Made by a program: the position numbers and the translations under genes. The notes under the pieces were generated by a model. That model was not told the DNA's origin and did no database searches. It was given only the letters and a program-made list of their open reading frames with translations. DNA of 64,000 bases from Sclerurus mexicanus (taxonomy: Eukaryota > Chordata > Aves > Passeriformes > Furnariidae), in NCBI GenBank assembly GCA_013396755.1, contig VWZF01003402.1, positions 680,326-744,325 on the forward strand, given 5' to 3'. Below are positions 13,296-22,434 of the stretch, one piece after another (the first letter of the stretch is position 1; every line of letters starts with the position of its first letter).

Positions 13296-14805
13296 AGTAC
13301 TGTTTAACATAATTGGTAGCAATTACAAGAGTTGCTTATGGTATTTTTTCTTTTTTTAATGTAAGGTCAAGAAAAAATGGTGATGTAATTTCATTAAAAT
13401 GTAAATATCAACTGAAATTCAGTTAAGAGAGTATTAATGACTTATTAACAGAATGAAACCCTGAAAGCAAGCAATGTTTAATAATATCAGTCTGAGCTCA
13501 TGTAATAACTGATTTCAATGAAGAAATGCTGTCTTCAGTGAAAAAAAGTCTTTTCATACAATCATGAACTTGAATATTTAATGGTTTATCTTCAGTGAGT
13601 ATATTCAGGGGAAAATAAAAAGCTGAATAAAATTGAAAGAAAGCTATCAACTGTATCACAATTTTAGGTTAGGCAATTTAGATTTACTTCAAGAGTTTTC
13701 TAAATAAAGCTTTGATATGTTTTATGAAAGAAAAGTGCAATTTGCTATTACATTGGTCTATTTACATAGGTTTTGAGAAGGATAACTGTTCTCAGTAAAA
13801 AAGTAAGCACTTGCACTCTATATAGCTATGAACATTAATGATTGTGTGCCAAGTATGTCTAGCAAATCCATTTCTCTTTTGCTATTCCAATAAAGTTGCT
13901 GTTGTTTACCTCAGAGTTAAATTTAGCTCTGTATGCTTCAAGACTAATGGCCAAATCTACAAAAGATGCTAGCTGTCAAACACCAATATTAGGCACATAA
14001 ATTTAATATCTAAGTCCTCCAAACATTTGTCATTTATCTTTTAATTCTGGAGTCATCCATAGCACACAGGCAAAGATTTTAAACTTGACATTGGTAAAGT
14101 TATCCTGCATGTTCCAGGACATCTCTACAACTGCTTAAGCACTAACAGTGCTTAATTGTCAGGTTCTACAATAGTGGTTACCAGTAGTTGTTGCTGATAT
14201 GTGCAAAAATTTTTGTTCCACTTCCGTTTTAGACACAAGAAATGGCTTTTAACAAAGTATGGGTAATTTTCTTGGTTTCATCACTTAAACCGTTTGACAA
14301 AGTGATTTCAGGATGACTAGGAAGGAGATTGTGCACAGGGTGAATCGGTTGTATCCAGTGCATCTTTCCATGCATCTGAACTAAAGCATAAAGCTGTAGT
14401 TAAAACCTTTCATGAAGTTTTTATTTTGCAACCAGAAATCTACATATATGAAACTTCTATATTACTTTAGTGAACAGAAACAAACAAGGTATTTATTTAG
14501 CACCTATACAACTCATAACTCATAAGGCTTCAAGATTATGAGAACTGTCTGTATAATGTCATTACATGCATCAGTTTTCTACTAGAAAAGTAGGCAGTTT
14601 TTCACTGAAGATGTGAAACTTTTGCTACTTTGTGCTATGCTACTATTTTCTTTAGCGTGTTATAATCCACAGTTGATGTCCTCTCATTTGCAGACTTGAT
14701 TTGTTAGAATAGCAGACTCTAGAAAAAATGCAGTTGTGTTGGTTCTGCATTGGACAGGAAGATGGATTACAAATGTCCTATTGAAGTACATTTCATGTCT
14801 ATTTT

Positions 14806-15775
14806 AGAGGCATCCTTACAGCAGTCTCCTAGAGGAACTAGCTTCCCATGATTTGGACAGGTGCACTCAAAGCTGGGATGAAAACTGTCTAGATGGCCAA
14901 GCAAAGAGTGTGGTGGTGAATGGAGTTACATCCAGCTGACAGCTGGTCATGAGTGGTGTCCCCAGGGTGCAGTGTTGGGGCCAGTCCTGTTTCACTGACA
15001 ACCTGGACAAGGGGATTGAGTGCACCCTCAGTTTGCAGATGACACCAGATTGGGAGGGAGTGTTGTCCTGCTGGAGTGTAGCAAATCTCTGCAGAGGGAT
15101 CTGGACAGGACTGGCTGATGCTGGGCCAATTGTATGAGGTTCAACAAAACAAAGTGTGGGTCCTGCACTTAGACCTCAACAACCCCATGAAGTGCTACAG
15201 GACTGGGGAAGAGTGGCTGGAAAGCTACCTGGTGAAAAAGGACTTGGGGATACTGGTGGACAGCTGGCTGAACATGAGCCAGCAGTGCACCCAGGTGGCC
15301 AAGAAGACCAGTGGCATCCTGCCTTGTATCAGAATTAGGTCAGTGATCGTGCCCCTGTATTTGACAGTGGAGAGGCTGCACCTTGAGTATGGTGTCCAGT
15401 TCTGGGGCCCTCTCTACAAGAAGGACATTGAAGTGCTGAAGTGTGTCCAGAGAAGGGCAGCGAAGCCAGTGAAGAGTCTGAAACACAAGTTTAGGAGAGC
15501 TGAGGGAGCTGGGGTTGTTTAATCTGAGAAAGAGAGGCTCAAGGGAGACCTGATTGCTCTCTCTACAACTACCTGACAGGAGGTTGCAATGAGGCAGGGG
15601 TTGTTCTTTTCTGCCAGGTAACCAGTAACAGAGGGAGAGGAAATAGATTCCATTGCTTCAGGAGAGGTTTAGATTGGAGACAAGGTTTAGTGGTGAATAT
15701 GGCAATGCTAGATTAGGGGTTGGAGTCAATGATCTTCGAGGTCTTTTCCAACCTTGATGATTCTATGATTCTGTA
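14806..15775 (+). mobile_element. 5'-truncated CR1 LINE with reverse transcriptase remnants
   Basis: This is the 3' part of a CR1 non-LTR retrotransposon. Translation recovers the reverse transcriptase motif S-G-V-P-Q-G-A-V-L-G-P (14952 onward) and the catalytic F-A-D-D (15032-15043). The C-terminal CR1 region follows: LHLDLNNP, EKDLG-like KKDLGILVD, then LHLEYGVQFWGPLYKKDIE and VQRRAAK within 15118-15522. The pieces sit in three reading frames, so at least two frameshifts break the ORF. The element ends with the CR1 3' hallmark: GATCTTCGAGGTC, TTCCAACCTTGATGATT and ATTCTATGATTCTGTA near 15735-15775. The 5' end is truncated, as usual for CR1; the left boundary is estimated to within about 30 bases. 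The copy is inactive. Confidence 0.92.
15118..15522 (+). pseudogene. CR1 ORF2 C-terminal fragment (reverse transcriptase 3' region)
   Basis: This 134-codon open stretch carries the conserved region after the catalytic core of CR1 ORF2, including KKDLGILVD, HLEYGVQFWGP and VQRRA. The open frame begins at an internal methionine (not a true start) and ends early, before the family's usual C-terminus, because of a frame change. The F-A-D-D motif lies upstream in another frame at 15032-15043. It does not encode a working enzyme. Confidence 0.85.
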
Positions 15776-16234
15776 TCTATATTTCATGTACTTAGAACTG
15801 CCATGCTGGATTAGACCTCAGAAAAGATGTAGGTGAGGTAGTAACCAGGGAATTGCATCAACAAGAGAGGATATGGGAGTTCGAATTATGAATTGCTTAA
15901 AAAGCCTGAGTATTTCCTCTTTCAGTATAGAATAATATGGTAAAAATTTTCAGGTAATACATTCTGGACATTTAATTTATCTTGAATAGTAAATAGCTGT
16001 TAAAATGTGGTAATCTTATTAGCGGGTGAATCAAATAATACAATTTGCTTTTTTATGATTTTTGGAGTCCATTGATGCCTAAAGGTTTCTTTGATTTTTG
16101 ATTTTTTAATTTTATAGATTTTAGAAGTTATTGTAGATCTAATGTACTAGTAAAATAACTTCAGTAGCTTAATGTTTACACATACCAACCCCATCCTATA
16201 TCAATCCCTTAAAATTGCAGTAGCTGTTTAGTCT
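15776..16234. other. Unannotated DNA with a possible scrap of ancient CR1
   Basis: At 15793-15817 the sequence AGAACTGCCATGCTGGATTA resembles the 'gaactgccatgctgggtcagacc' stretch that I recall from old amniote CR1-type 3' ends. It is only about 25 bases long, so the assignment is weak. The rest is A+T-rich without features. Confidence 0.3.
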
Positions 16235-16630
16235 CTACTTCAAGGTAAAATCGTCACGAAGCCTGCACCACAAGATAAAAACATAGACAGAAAGACCTCC
16301 AAATCTGAAGCTTTGAAAGGCCTCTAAGGACCCAACGTGGTGTGAAGAAGACAACGATGATGAAGGAAGGGTCCCGAGCCCCCAGACCCAACTTCCAACA
16401 GGGTGTGCCAGAGGTGGAACAGGGCAGGACTGGGGGAAATAACAGAATGGGATTGGATGGTTATTACTATAAAATCTTGAAACCTGCGTCAAAGGGGGGG
16501 ATCCTGTGTAAATGTATTCCTGGAGCCCGTAGGCTCATTAGAGCTTCTGCTCAGTTATCTTATATCCTACTAAAAGTTGCCTGGAGTTTTTTTTCCTCAC
16601 TCTTTAAGGCACCACCATTAATAAGATAAT
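16235..16630 (+). mobile_element. LTR-like segment, possibly ERV1-type
   Basis: This is an island of higher G+C inside A+T-rich DNA. It has a TATAAAA box at 16468-16474, a run of G at about 16492-16499, a stretch resembling LTR R/U5 sequence (GAGCCCGTAGGCTCATTAG, CTTATATCCTACTAAAAG, TTGCCTGGAG) and an end near CACCACCATTA. That order (TATA, then an ATAAA-like signal, then a GCACCACCA-type end) suggests the downstream half of a gammaretrovirus-like LTR. The left boundary and the target-site duplication could not be found, and the 16235-16340 part may be other ERV or unique sequence. The overlapping open frames on both strands (16235-16492 and 16342-16629) show no recognised domain. Confidence 0.5.
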
Positions 16631-19600
16631 ATGGAGAGAAACACAGGCTTCATGTAGCTAGAGAATTGTTCTCACTTTACAGGATTAGTAAAGTCCCAAT
16701 TAAACCTATGGATGAAGACTTTTCATTGGAAACACATATTTGGGCTATGTTGGTTTGAGATAAGACAAGCACTGAGTGGCAGTTTCAAGGATATTTAGCC
16801 TGTGTGAGGCCTGAGAAAAGACTGACAGTGGGCTTTCTGAAGTATACCTTCAGTTACTTTAGCAATACTATTATCTTGAAAGGTGCTCCATTTAGATGAA
16901 TAAAAAATCCTGCTTTGTTAGAAAAAAACCCTCATATGTTGTGCATCAGATTTATGTTTCCTTTTCATAATTTTAGAGGATGATCATTGCAATTTAGAGG
17001 ATGATCAATGGCAAGTAAAGAATTTATTTACAGTGCCAGTGAAGAAGTCAGTTTCTAGTCAGGCCAAATATCAATTTAAAATTTAAATCAAATCCAGTAC
17101 TGTGAAAACAAAATTCAGCCAGAACAAACACAGAATATTTTATTTGACTCTTGAGTATCATATTTGAACACACAGAGACTCAGAGAACACTTAAGAAATA
17201 ACAATCTTCCAATGGTACAAATGTTCCTAAACAAATTATTCTGTCAGAGCAAGCGCTGCATGTCTAGATTAATCTAAAATAAGTATATATTCTCAGGTAT
17301 TATAAAACTACCACACAGCAGAGTTATTGGCTTATGGCTATTGCTAGATTCTAGGAGTAGTAGTTGATAAATGTTGGTTCTTCTAGTGATGATGTCTTAA
17401 TAGTAGAATAAAGATATGCAAATTTCTTAGTCCTCTTTAACTGGCAAAGAATAGAAAGAAATAATGTTTAAATTAACAGCACAGCTTTATTGTATTTATA
17501 TTAGTTCACCAAAATTGTCATAATCATAGGGTTTCTAAAGACTTCTCATTTCTAAAATGACTTTATTTTAGAAGAGTATTATTCCAATTGTTCATCTCTC
17601 AATATGCAGTGATTATTATTTAATACATTTCAGTCAAATTGTAGAAAGAGCAAAACTCACTGACACTTCTGAGATTTCTATTCACCAGTCTTTTATTATA
17701 ACAGTTTCTCAAAGGTAATTGCTCTGAAATTAATTTTCTAATCCTGCAGTTTCAATTGTTGGTTAAAGATTGAATTAGGAACAAGAGCCTAGATCCTCAG
17801 AGGATTCTCTGAGGGCTTGGACTTAGGTATTGCTATTGTGTTAGCAACTATACACTAGATGTGCCTTTGACCTTAGTTTAATTGCAAAAGAAGGTCTGTC
17901 ATAAGAGCTCTGTATGAAATGTAAATAAGTGTCAACTGGCGTATTAACAGGTTAATTTATTCATTAGAATAACAATTGCAAAACAAACATAATGTTCATT
18001 AAAAACTGCACATATGTAGAGACTGGGAAAGCACTGTAGCTGTGTGGCTGGTCCAGTAAATATACAGGCATGCAAAGTTACAGCTCTGGCAGAGACAATG
18101 CAAATGAATGGGGGAGAAAAATGAAACAAACCGAAAGACTGCTACAATGTTGTCATTATCAAAGTTTCTCAATGATCAGTCTACGGATCAATTTAATTCA
18201 ATTTCTTAAAACAGCCACAGAAGTTCTACTGAAAATTTCAGTGAGCAAAACTGGAGAACACAGTAGATAAAGGAGTCAAAATATCCATAGAGTCAGAAGG
18301 GAAATGATCTTGAGGATGATAAGCTAGTAAGTAGAGATGAGATGTAGCCTAATAGTATAAAGTGTAAATCATGCACTCAGGGAGCAGAGAAATGATTCCT
18401 AACTTTCAGGCAAAATTACCTACTTTAAGTTAAACAGTAGATCTTTATTAGCATCTCAATTAGACTGAGATTGGTTGTGGTAAAACAGTTTTTAGAATAC
18501 ATCAGGGACAAGTAACCTGTGGAGGAAAGACAGTAGCTAGGAGCTGGAGACAGAGAAGCCGGAAAGCTTTTCTTAAATGGCTCATACAGTCTCAGAAGAG
18601 GATGCATGTCCTCAGCCTTGGGACTATACTGGTCAAAATTTGTGCTGTTAATTTAGGCAGTGTGATATTTCAGTCTAACCCGAATGTGACAATTGCAACA
18701 TTGATGTCCAAACTATGTTTATTATGAGGGGATATCTTTTATGATTTAAGGGCATGTCAACAGAAAAAAATTTGGTCAGTTCATTTGATTCATAAAATTC
18801 ACTTCATAAATGCTTCCCCTGCCCCACCTTCTCTGATGAAAAAAGCAAAATAAAATTTTCACCATTTTATGAGAGAAATATTTTGAGGCTTTTCTTCCTA
18901 TTAATGTTTCACTGTTCATTTCCAGTGAGATGAAGTTATATGTGACAATGGTTTTAACCTCTGAATAAACAAATCAACTTTATGTCAGTTATAATATTGT
19001 GCAGTAAGTGAAGTCTGTGTAGATACTTGATGTACTGTTAGAGAATACACTTACATAACTAGAGGATGATGCTGCCTATGCTTTTAAGAAACTTATGAAA
19101 ATAAGAGGTGTGGATCCAATTTGATTAGGTTATTACTGATAAGTAAGTCCAGCCAAAAAAAAAAATCTGTTACTAAAACTAAAGGAGGAATAAATAGGGT
19201 AATTCTGTAGAATGGAAACAGCCCATAATTCATAGCACACTGCTTTTCACTATGTCTAGAGCTACAAAAAGAACAAACCAATATCTATAAACTTAGGGGA
19301 ATAACACTAACCATAATTTGCTTCTGTGTAATTTGTGCATACTTCGTTTTCTAGCAAACTAAATTGGAATCAGGGCAGCTAATCTCAATTGCCATAAATC
19401 CTGCTACTGTATTCTGCTATGCAAAATTAATGAACAAAATAACTAAATAAGGACGCACTCTAAAGGAGCTAAGTGGCACAATTGTGCCAAGACCCTTAGA
19501 GTGAGATAATGCAAATCCAGACTGGGAAATATTTGCAATGTGTGCAAAGTATGTGTGAAATGAAAGCATATGGCTGTTTCTCACCAAATATTCTTGCTCA

Positions 19601-20289
19601 AAGTACTGTAAACAATCATGAAAATATGTAGCAGCAGACATGATGTGTTGTAACAGATTTTGTTTATAAAAGCCTAGAAATGAATAGGAACTAAATTTTC
19701 AATAAGGCAGAAGGAAGAAAACAAAGTACATGGGTTAAACATCTGAGGAAATAAATATTCACAGCAGTCATTACATTCATATAGTCCAAAATATCTCTTG
19801 AAAACTTATGTCAAAACCCCATATAACCTGTTCCCAGATATTCACAAGCTTTAAACACTTGGGCTTTTCCAAACACACTGTTCACTCACTGTAGAAAAAA
19901 AACTCTTAAAATTTTAAGAAGCACAAAGGTTGCTTCAAAAGGTTGCACAAAAGAATGAATAGTAAAGTTAAGATCTTTTTTTTCAAATGCCAGTCTGATC
20001 TACATACATGCTCATAGAAATATACCGTCAGATATTTGGGGTTAATTATTGTTTTTTCCTTTTTTTCTCACCTACTGGAAAGAATGTACCTTTTTTTTTT
20101 TTTTCAGATTATCCACACAGAAATAGAGCAGAACCCATATGAGAAAACATTATGTTCATTGAAGAAATGCATAAGGGAGGAAATTTTTTTTTTTTTAATA
20201 TAAAAAAGATTTGTTTCAGTCTGAGCAAAACTGCGAGAAAAGAACATGGCAAAGTCTCTGAAAACAGAGAGCATCCTAGCTAAACAAAG
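16631..20289. other. Unannotated non-coding DNA
   Basis: Apart from the tandem duplication at 16972-17014, no recognised repeat, exon or RNA gene is seen. The part 17860-18130 is repeat-free and contains an octamer ATGCAAAT (18098-18105) and several TTAATT/AACAATTG-type motifs. It is discussed as a possible conserved regulatory element. A T-rich run lies at 20090-20105 and an A/T-rich run near 20187-20196. Confidence 0.4.
16972..17014. repeat. Two-copy tandem duplication, 21-22 bp unit
   Basis: TTTAGAGGATGATCATTGCA is followed directly by a second near-identical unit with one substitution and one added base (TTTAGAGGATGATCAATGGC). It is a recent local duplication, probably from replication slippage. 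Confidence 0.85.
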
Positions 20290-20946
20290 GGGTCCTGGAT
20301 GACAGCAAGTTGAATATGAGTCAGCAGTGCCCTGACAGCCAGGAGGGCCATTGCCTGGGGGGCATTGCCAGCTGGTCGAGGGAGGGGATTGTCCTGCTGT
20401 GCTCTGCACTGGGGCAGCCTCACCTTGAATATTGTGTGCAGTTTGGGGCACATAAAATAAGAAGGTTATAAAGCTGTCAGAGAATGTCCAAAGGAGGGCA
20501 GTGTAGCTGGGGAAGGGTCTAGAGGAGAAGCCATATGAGGAGCAGCTGAGGTCACTTGATGTTCAGCCTGGAGAAGAGAAGATTGAGAGCCGATCTCATC
20601 ACAGTCCACAGCTTCCTCATGATGGGAAGCAGAGGGCAGGCATTGATATCTTCTGTCTGACAGTGACCAGTTACAGGACCCAAAGGAACAGCATGAAGCT
20701 ATGTCAGGGAAGATTTAGAATGGATAGCAGGAAAAGGTTCTTCACCCAGAGGGTGTTTGGGTACTGGAACAGACTCCTCAGGGAAGCACCCAGGGTCACA
20801 GCATCAAGACAGAGTTCAAGAAGTATTTGGACGATCCTATCAGACACATGGTGTGATTCTTGGGGATGGTCCTGTCCAGAGCCAGGAGCTGGACTTAGAT
20901 GACCCTTATGGCTTCCTTCTGTCTTGGGATATTCTATGATTTTATG
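20290..20946 (+). mobile_element. 5'-truncated CR1 LINE, 3' end
   Basis: The segment follows the CR1 3' coding and tail region. It runs from a GGATGACAGCAAGTTGAATATGAG-like stretch through the CAGCCTCACCTTGAATA block to RFRMDSRKRFFTQRV and YWNRLLRE in the frame at 20663-20902, which matches the end of CR1 ORF2. It ends in GATGACCCTTATGG, then GATATTCTATGATTTTATG near 20925-20946. Several internal deletions and frame changes break the ORF. The tail type (GACCCTTATGG...) differs from that of the 14806 copy (GATCTTCGAGGTC...), so they belong to different CR1 subfamilies. The same tail type is seen in the SINE at 4963-5095. Confidence 0.9.
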
Positions 20947-21409
20947 TGTCTTCAAGCCATGTTCAGTCTCTGAAATATGTTACTGCTCATCACTGAAACA
21001 CAGACCAGGGTTTTGGGTTTTTTTGCTACCAAATAATTGGTATTTCATTTGTATACTAATTTCACATTTCTAGAAATACCTATTTGGTTAATAGTATTAT
21101 AAAGGATAATGTATTTGCAAATCAGAATTATAACTACATTCACCAACTGTGCTTCCATTTATACCACTTCCATATGCTTCCATTATACTCTACCAAGTAG
21201 GGAGCTTCCTGGCCAAGTAAGAGAGGAGCAAATAATGCATCTTTTTTCCTTTCTCATCTAAATGGGGAAAGCATGTGTGATGTCCCACTCCTAAAGAGAA
21301 GGGAGCACCCGAGATTCATAGATGCTTGTGGTCAAAAGGAAGGACAAAAGTCAGAGGATCACCAAAGCTTGCAAAGTATTATCAGTAAATTACACACTTG
21401 GCATGGAAA
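20947..21409. other. Unannotated non-coding DNA
   Basis: No gene or recognised repeat is seen between the CR1 tail and the next block. Confidence 0.45.
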
Positions 21410-21990
21410 CTGATATGTTAGTCCCTGGCCTCCTATATGAGCAGTGGGGTTTAGATGAAGAGGTAGGAAGAAGAGAAAAAGAGAGATGAATCAAAGAGGG
21501 GAAGAGAGAGAGAAAGAAAGGAAGAAAAGAAGAGAGATCACCAGTCCTGGCTCCAATGTTGATCCAGTGGGGGTGTCCAGGGTTCTGGGGTGCACATGCA
21601 GAGCAAGGATGCTGGGCTTTTAGGTGATAAGATTCTCCCACCCTGGAGATAAGTTTCTTGCTTTCTATGCAAATTAGTTATCATGCACAGTCTGTTCTTT
21701 TAGACCTTTCTGGAAATGGGTCATAGGGCATCGGGAGTCTTTGGTGGTCTTGATCCCTCCCTACAGTCAATGACTGCTTTTTGACCTCATTCCTGTGTTT
21801 GGCCTGTACTGTGTTGTGCTTATCTTCAGGAGCCAGAATAAGGATGCTTGTCCCAGAAAAGTGCTGCCCTGCCTCCATATGGCCTCTTTTCCAAAACCAT
21901 CCTGTTCTTTTTTCACAACTTGTTCTTACCAACAATTCTTGGCTGGCTCCCCAGCTATCTGGCTATCGGTGTTCGAGGCATAAATATTAA
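21410..21990. repeat. Unassigned repeat-like block with polypurine tract
   Basis: The base composition shifts to a higher G+C level. At 21452-21538 there is a long, almost pure purine tract (GAAGAGAAAAAGAGAGATG, GAAGAGAGAGAGAAAG). It is followed by text such as GGTGTCCAGGGTTCTGGGG and a pyrimidine-rich stretch. Overlapping open frames exist on both strands (21390-21641 minus, 21681-21935 minus, 21781-22105 plus), which is common in decayed ERV sequence, but no protein motif is recognised. It may be LTR or ERV-derived; neither ends nor target-site duplications were found. Confidence 0.3.
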
Positions 21991-22167
21991 TCCCCTTATT
22001 TTATGGGCTTCTGTTGCATATAGCACACATTTTCCTCCAGTCAAATGTGAAAGATTCTTAATGACTGAAAATCAAACATTGATCTGGCACCTGCATGGAA
22101 TGTAACAGGTTAAAGCTAAAGTAGCATCTGGGAAAATTCCCAGTCACCTTTACTTTGCTCTCATTTG

Positions 22168-22173
22168 CCCCTC
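22168..22173. repeat. Left target-site duplication (CCCCTC), imperfect
   Basis: CCCCTC precedes the TGTAGTGG terminus and CTCCTC (22429-22434) follows the CACCACA terminus; five of six bases match. Six bases is the duplication length typical of ERVK/alpharetrovirus integration. Confidence 0.55.
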
Positions 22174-22428
22174 TGTAGTGGTTGGGTTAATACAGTAAAC
22201 ACAGACCACCCTTAACCGAGAGTTGAAGTCCACACCTAAACCTACAAAAGGAGTACCCAACTGCACATGCCCAAGAAAAGGACCTTAAAATGATTGGTTG
22301 GGTTTGCATGCGTTCCACGTCTATGTAACTGCCCCCATCAGGAAGTATATAAGATCTCTTGTGACCATTAATAAACTGATTTGCTGTCTTGTCATTCAAG
22401 TCAGTTGGTCCATGCCATAGTCACCACA
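22174..22428 (+). mobile_element. Compact solo LTR, alpharetrovirus/ERVK-like
   Basis: This 255-bp element starts TGTAGTGG and ends CACCACA, with an imperfect 6-bp duplication on both sides. TATATAAG at 22346-22353 is followed only 24 bases later (start to start) by AATAAA at 22370-22375. The poly(A) signal therefore sits at or just before the expected transcription start, with a short R region, as known for avian leukosis-type LTRs. Short length, 6-bp duplication and this promoter/poly(A) arrangement together suggest a class II (ERVK or alpharetrovirus-like) solo LTR. No gag, pol or env sequence adjoins it. The only overlapping open frame (22187-22399, minus) is a chance frame. Confidence 0.78.
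22346..22375 (+). promoter_or_regulatory. LTR TATA box and overlapping poly(A) signal
   Basis: TATATAAG (22346-22353) and AATAAA (22370-22375) are both intact. Present activity is unknown. Confidence 0.55.
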
Positions 22429-22434
22429 CTCCTC

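Larger units (their letters stand above)
7376..14805. other. Unannotated A+T-rich non-coding DNA (7.4 kb)
   Basis: No coding sequence, RNA gene or recognisable mobile element is seen. T/G-rich low-complexity tracts lie at 10020-10100 and 13225-13290. An octamer-type ATGCAAAT lies at 11947-11954 within an A+T-rich, repeat-free context (about 11850-12000). Short open reading frames occur on both strands without coding character. Confidence 0.45.

Noticed and set aside
15832..15842. let-7-like seed (TGAGGTAGTA)
   Set aside because: Only ten bases match, the rest of the mature sequence differs, and there is no complementary arm nearby.
16235..16629. Two overlapping genes on opposite strands
   Set aside because: Neither frame has a recognisable domain, and the region has LTR features. 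Long frames on both strands follow from its higher G+C content.
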